Source: Candidatus Collierbacteria bacterium GW2011_GWB1_44_6
GTDB lineage: Bacteria; Patescibacteriota; Microgenomatia; UBA1400; MFAQ01
Length of the DNA stretch: 8,358 bases
Direction of reading: 5' to 3'
NCBI GenBank assembly: GCA_000998025.1
Contig: LCJG01000034.1
Coordinates: forward strand, 1-8,358
Shown here: positions 6,501 to 8,358 of the stretch, piece after piece
Layout: the number at the start of each line of letters is the position of its first letter
Position numbering within the stretch: the stretch's first letter is position 1
Program-made: the position numbers and the translations under genes
The notes under the pieces: model-generated
Told to the model about the DNA's origin: nothing
Database searches by the model: none
Seen by the model: only the letters and a program-made list of their open reading frames with translations

Positions 6501-6506
6501 ATCTTA
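6501..6506 (-). promoter_or_regulatory. Possible -10 box directly before the MFS GTG start
   Basis: TAAGAT on the minus strand ends 5 bases before the GTG, the same spacing as in the NAGPA and TauE genes. No -35 match is seen, and the gene may instead be read through from the HMA gene, so this is weak. Confidence 0.25.
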
Positions 6507-6515
6507 ATCTATTAC

Positions 6516-6770
6516 TTACTCAATAGAATAGCCGAGGTCGCGGATCACGAAGTGGATTTCGTCTAGGGTGACTTTGCCTGGATTGTATTCGATTTTGGTT
6601 TCCGATTTGGCATAGTTGGTTTTGGCTTTCACACTGGGAAGATCTTCAAGAGCTAGATCGATGTTGACGGCGCAGGAAGTACAGTGGAGGCCGGAGAGTT
6701 TTAAGATCTCAGATTCTAGTTTTTGGATGTCAGATTTTGGGGACGATTTGGGTTTGAGGAAGTTGAACAT
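6516..6770 (-). CDS. HMA-domain metal-binding protein, CopZ-like
   Basis: The 84-residue protein has a heavy-metal-associated domain from about residue 20 to 83. The binding loop is GLHCTSCAVNID, with Cys30 and Cys33 forming the CxxC site that holds Cu(I) or a similar soft metal, and the domain ends with the usual RDLGY near the C-terminus. Sequence around the loop resembles HMA domains of copper ATPases. In this family the role is to carry the metal in the cytosol to a P1B ATPase or to act as its regulatory domain; a CopA lies about 1.3 kb upstream on the same strand. An N-terminal MFNFLKPK followed by a Ser/Lys stretch is extra to a minimal CopZ and could touch the membrane. The ATG follows an A-rich leader; the only AAGGA is about 21 bases away. 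Confidence 0.85.
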   Translation of the reverse strand: MFNFLKPKSSPKSDIQKLESEILKLSGLHCTSCAVNIDLALEDLPSVKAKTNYAKSETKIEYNPGKVTLDEIHFVIRDLGYSIE

Positions 6771-6809
6771 TTTTATTTTTTATTATTTATTTCCTTATGT
6801 ACTTTATCC

Positions 6810-6815
6810 ATTATA
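6810..6815 (-). promoter_or_regulatory. -10 box for the HMA (and possibly MFS) genes
   Basis: A perfect TATAAT on the minus strand lies 39 bases before the HMA ATG, giving a leader of about 33 bases. No clear -35 box is seen. It directly follows the terminator of the TauE-cupredoxin gene and touches its T-run, so one transcript ends where the next begins. Confidence 0.45.
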
Positions 6816-6852
6816 AAAACCGAATGCTCGTTCGCCAGCGCGAACGCCATTC
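6815..6852 (-). terminator. Intrinsic terminator for the copA / TauE-cupredoxin transcript
   Basis: On the minus strand GAATG and CGTTCGC (6852-6848, 6846-6840) pair with GCGAACG and CATTC (6835-6829, 6826-6822) around the 4-base loop GCTG. The two halves of the stem are separated by a one-against-two-base internal loop. GG and five T (6819-6815) follow. It is about 100 bases beyond the TGA of the TauE-cupredoxin gene. Confidence 0.75.
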
Positions 6853-6953
6853 TTGCTTGCCGTCAAAAATTTTATGAGTACATAAAAACCGGCTTTTTGA
6901 CATTGCGCAATATTTTTATAATTGGACAAGTACATCGTCAATATAATAAAAAA

Positions 6954-8045
6954 TCAATTAATAATATTAAACCTGCCGGTGTACATGCCCATGGAGCAGG
7001 AGAAGGCGAGGGGGCCGATTTTGTCCGGGGTAAATTCGACGATAGTTTCGCCTGTTTCCGGCAGAAGTTTTTGGATGTTGAGGGCGGGTATGCTAAAAGC
7101 GCGGGAGCAAGACTGGACGTTGTTCGTAACCAAAGTGATAATGGCGGGGACGCCTTTTTTGAGTGTAATGTTGGTAGGGCTATAGCCGGAGTTGGCAACG
7201 TTGATGGTAACGGTTTGAACTTTGTCGCCGAGGACGGCGGTATTGGCTTCTCGTGGAGAGGAGTTGGCCGTAGCGGCTCCCCAGAAATTTTGAAGAGTGT
7301 AAGGCGAGCCTATAAGACCGCTGCCGCCATTGATCGAAAAGATAGACATGCCGAACATGGCGGTAGCCGCGACGGCAGGGAAATATTTTCTAAACCAATG
7401 AGAGCCTTGATTTAAGAGAAAACCAAAAATCAAGAAAGTGGGTGAAGTACCAAGAACAAAAGAGAACATGATGGCGGCGGCGAAAAGCGGGTTGCCCGTA
7501 CCAATGGCAATTACTTCCATGGCCTGAGTGGTGGCACAGGGAATAAAAATGGTCATGGCGCCGAGTAGGGCGGGAGCGAAAGTGGATTTACTTTTTGATT
7601 CGTTTTTGATTAATCTCATCAAGAATTTGGGAGGTGTGATGATGAAATAGCGGAAGAAGGGGTGTAGATCGAGCAGATTACCGGCCACGCCAAAAAGATA
7701 GATGCCGATAAAAATTTGTAGCCAGCCGCGGGTGATGGGTGAGAGGGTGAGGTTTTGACCAAGAAACCCTAACATAAAACCGAGGAGGGTATGGGTGACG
7801 AGTTTGGCAGAGAGGAAGGAGAGAATGGGTGTGAGGTTGGTGGAGTGAGATCTCTCGACTCCGCTCGAGATGACGGATTGTGTGTGTTTCAATTTTTTCT
7901 TGGAGCTGGTGATGAGGGGGTCAAGAAGTTTTTCTTCTTGCTTGGTGATGACCGAGGTAAGAAGCCCGCCTTGTAATGCCAGGCAGGTAAGTCCGCCTGT
8001 AGTTAGGCCGGTGAGGAAGATGATTAAAAGATTGGTACTTTGCAT
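6954..8045 (-). CDS. TauE/SafE-like (UreH/DsbD-type) membrane protein fused to a cupredoxin-like domain
   Basis: The 363-residue protein has two parts. Residues 5-240 hold about six or seven membrane helices of the sulfite exporter TauE/SafE, UreH/DsbD_2-like group. Helix 1 carries GLTTGGLTCLALQGGL (13-28), and the conserved FIPCATTQAMEV (167-178) has Cys170. Residues 276-363 form a cupredoxin-like beta domain with SCSRAF (312-317), a Gly/Glu-rich middle and FSCSMGMYTGRF (348-359). Cys313, Cys350, Met352 and Met354 are the obvious ligands; the domain has no His, so a classical blue copper site is unlikely and Cu(I) binding is the better guess. Homologues occur beside copper ATPases, as here (54 bases after copA). 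Residues 57-67 come from an inserted repeat. There is no Shine-Dalgarno; an in-frame TAA at 8054-8052 forces this ATG or a later start. Confidence 0.85.
   Translation of the reverse strand: MQSTNLLIIFLTGLTTGGLTCLALQGGLLTSVITKQEEKLLDPLITSSKKKLKHTQSVISSGVERSHSTNLTPILSFLSAKLVTHTLLGFMLGFLGQNLTLSPITRGWLQIFIGIYLFGVAGNLLDLHPFFRYFIITPPKFLMRLIKNESKSKSTFAPALLGAMTIFIPCATTQAMEVIAIGTGNPLFAAAIMFSFVLGTSPTFLIFGFLLNQGSHWFRKYFPAVAATAMFGMSIFSINGGSGLIGSPYTLQNFWGAATANSSPREANTAVLGDKVQTVTINVANSGYSPTNITLKKGVPAIITLVTNNVQSCSRAFSIPALNIQKLLPETGETIVEFTPDKIGPLAFSCSMGMYTGRFNIIN
7845..7877. repeat. Dispersed palindromic repeat embedded in the TauE-cupredoxin gene
   Basis: The plus strand contains CTCGACTCCGCTCGAG (7854-7869) flanked by GATCT and ATGAC. 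Its stem is CTCGA with TCGAG around a 6-base loop. This matches a repeat common in unrelated bacterial genomes, usually seen as spurious SLDSARDD or ISSxVERS peptides. Here the minus strand reads it in frame as SVISSGVERSH, in the cytosolic loop after helix 1. Confidence 0.65.
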
Positions 8046-8050
8046 GAGAT

Positions 8051-8056
8051 GTTATA
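8051..8056 (-). promoter_or_regulatory. -10 box for the TauE-cupredoxin gene, leaderless arrangement
   Basis: TATAAC on the minus strand ends 5 bases before the ATG. The -35 position falls inside the inverted repeat at 8064-8091 and does not match TTGACA well, which would fit a regulated promoter. Confidence 0.45.
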
Positions 8057-8063
8057 TTTTAAC

Positions 8064-8091
8064 TGAATAATTACTAGGGAGTAATTATTCA
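8064..8091. promoter_or_regulatory. Candidate operator: perfect inverted repeat upstream of the TauE-cupredoxin gene
   Basis: Arms of 12 bases, TGAATAATTACT (8064-8075) and AGTAATTATTCA (8080-8091), are perfect complements around AGGG. The repeat fills most of the gap between the copA stop and the TauE start and covers the expected -35 region. No T-run follows on the minus strand (GTTAAAAT), so a terminator is unlikely; a binding site for a dimeric, perhaps copper-responsive, regulator fits better. It does not match the CopY box TACAnnTGTA. Confidence 0.6.
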
Positions 8092-8099
8092 TAATGAAA

Positions 8100-8358
8100 T
8101 CAGAGCTTGAGAGCTTTAAGTCTCAAGGAATTGGTAACGACGGAGACCGAGGAGAAGGCCATGGCGGCTCCCGCGATAGCGGGGTTCAGAATAATTCCAA
8201 AGAGCGGATAGAGAATGCCGGCCGCAACAGGGATACCGATGACGTTGTAGAAGAAAGCCCAGAAGAGGTTCTGCTTTATTGTTCTCATGGTTTGTTTGCT
8301 GAGCTTGATCGCCTTCTCGACTTTACTAAGATCTCCGTGGAGCAAGGTAATGCCTGCA
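8100..8358 (-). CDS. copA: Copper-translocating P1B-type ATPase, C-terminal fragment cut by the window edge
   Basis: Only the last 85 or so residues are present; the frame is open to the window end and reads AGITLLHGDLSKV, the stretch that follows the P-domain GTGxD region in these pumps. A TTG at 8345-8343 is an internal Leu codon, not the start. The two final membrane helices hold the Cu(I) signatures: NLFWAFFYNVIGIP fits NX6YNX4P in helix 7, and MAFSSVSVVTN fits MX2SSX5N in helix 8. These residues belong to the transmembrane Cu(I) site of the P1B-1 class, so the pump should move Cu(I) out of the cytosol using ATP. It ends NSLRLKALKL with no C-terminal extension. The TauE-cupredoxin gene follows 54 bases later and the HMA protein is a likely metal donor. 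Confidence 0.92.
   Translation of the reverse strand, partial: AGITLLHGDLSKVEKAIKLSKQTMRTIKQNLFWAFFYNVIGIPVAAGILYPLFGIILNPAIAGAAMAFSSVSVVTNSLRLKALKL

Noticed and set aside
6813..6891. Direct repeat ATAAAAACCG at 6813-6822 and 6882-6891
   Set aside because: A 10-base AT-rich repeat flanking a terminator is weak evidence for a mobile element; no inverted ends or coding remnant is seen. The second copy may be a minor back-up T-run.
6902..6911. Palindrome ATTGCGCAAT in the same spacer
   Set aside because: It is short, has no loop, is not near a promoter in use, and has no second copy in the window.
6897..6922. Plus-strand TTGACA and TATAAT between the TauE-cupredoxin and HMA genes
   Set aside because: Both hexamers are perfect, but the spacer is only 14 bases and no plus-strand gene follows; the region is AT-rich enough to give such matches by chance.
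6723..7415. Long plus-strand open frame of 230 codons across the HMA start and the TauE-cupredoxin 3' end
   Set aside because: It is antisense to two genes with clear family motifs, has no promoter or Shine-Dalgarno, and its translation is Gly/Arg/Asp-rich without domain character.
7791..7976. Plus-strand short frame containing RSLDSARDDG
   Set aside because: This is the well-known spurious peptide produced by the dispersed palindromic repeat, not a gene.
8343..8345. TTG as the start of an 81-residue protein
   Set aside because: The frame stays open to the window edge and the upstream residues AGIT continue the copper ATPase consensus, so the TTG is an internal Leu codon.

Overview
The window looks like a chromosomal stretch of a small-genome bacterium, most plausibly a member of the Patescibacteria (Candidate Phyla Radiation, perhaps Microgenomates). 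Four things suggest this: a short four-domain ribosomal protein S1, several unrecognised lineage-type proteins, a membrane-anchored coiled-coil NAGPA protein, and many genes with no Shine-Dalgarno sequence whose start codon sits right behind a -10 box. Tryptophan is read from TGG, so nothing suggests a recoded TGA. The assignment is an inference, not a proof. No phage, transposase, CRISPR, tRNA or rRNA gene is visible.

Layout. Positions 4-840 hold two small minus-strand membrane proteins of unknown function, each with its own Shine-Dalgarno sequence and promoter, separated by an intrinsic terminator (319-345). A divergent promoter region (841-983) then leads into rpsA (984-2132, +). Next comes a repeat-rich, G-rich spacer, a 50-residue ORF (2238-2390), a class I SAM methyltransferase (2396-3082), and an unrecognised soluble 255-residue protein (3132-3899) with its own promoter. 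That gene meets the minus-strand NAGPA-type gene (3904-5118) tail to tail with 4 bases between the stop codons.

The right half is entirely minus strand. In transcription order it is: the C-terminus of a copper P1B-type ATPase (8358-8100, cut by the window edge), a TauE/SafE-like membrane protein fused to a cupredoxin-like domain (8045-6954), an intrinsic terminator (6852-6815), a small HMA metal-binding protein (6770-6516), an MFS_3-type exporter (6495-5164), and the anchored NAGPA-domain protein (5118-3904). The first three proteins form a plausible copper-handling module: cytosolic carrier, membrane pump, and a membrane protein with an extracytoplasmic Cys/Met site. The links of the MFS and NAGPA genes to copper rest only on spacing.

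Most notable signals: a perfect 12-bp-arm inverted repeat upstream of the TauE-cupredoxin gene that looks like an operator; a set of starts consistent with leaderless mRNAs; a dispersed palindromic repeat translated in frame inside the TauE-cupredoxin gene; and a cupredoxin-like domain with no histidine.
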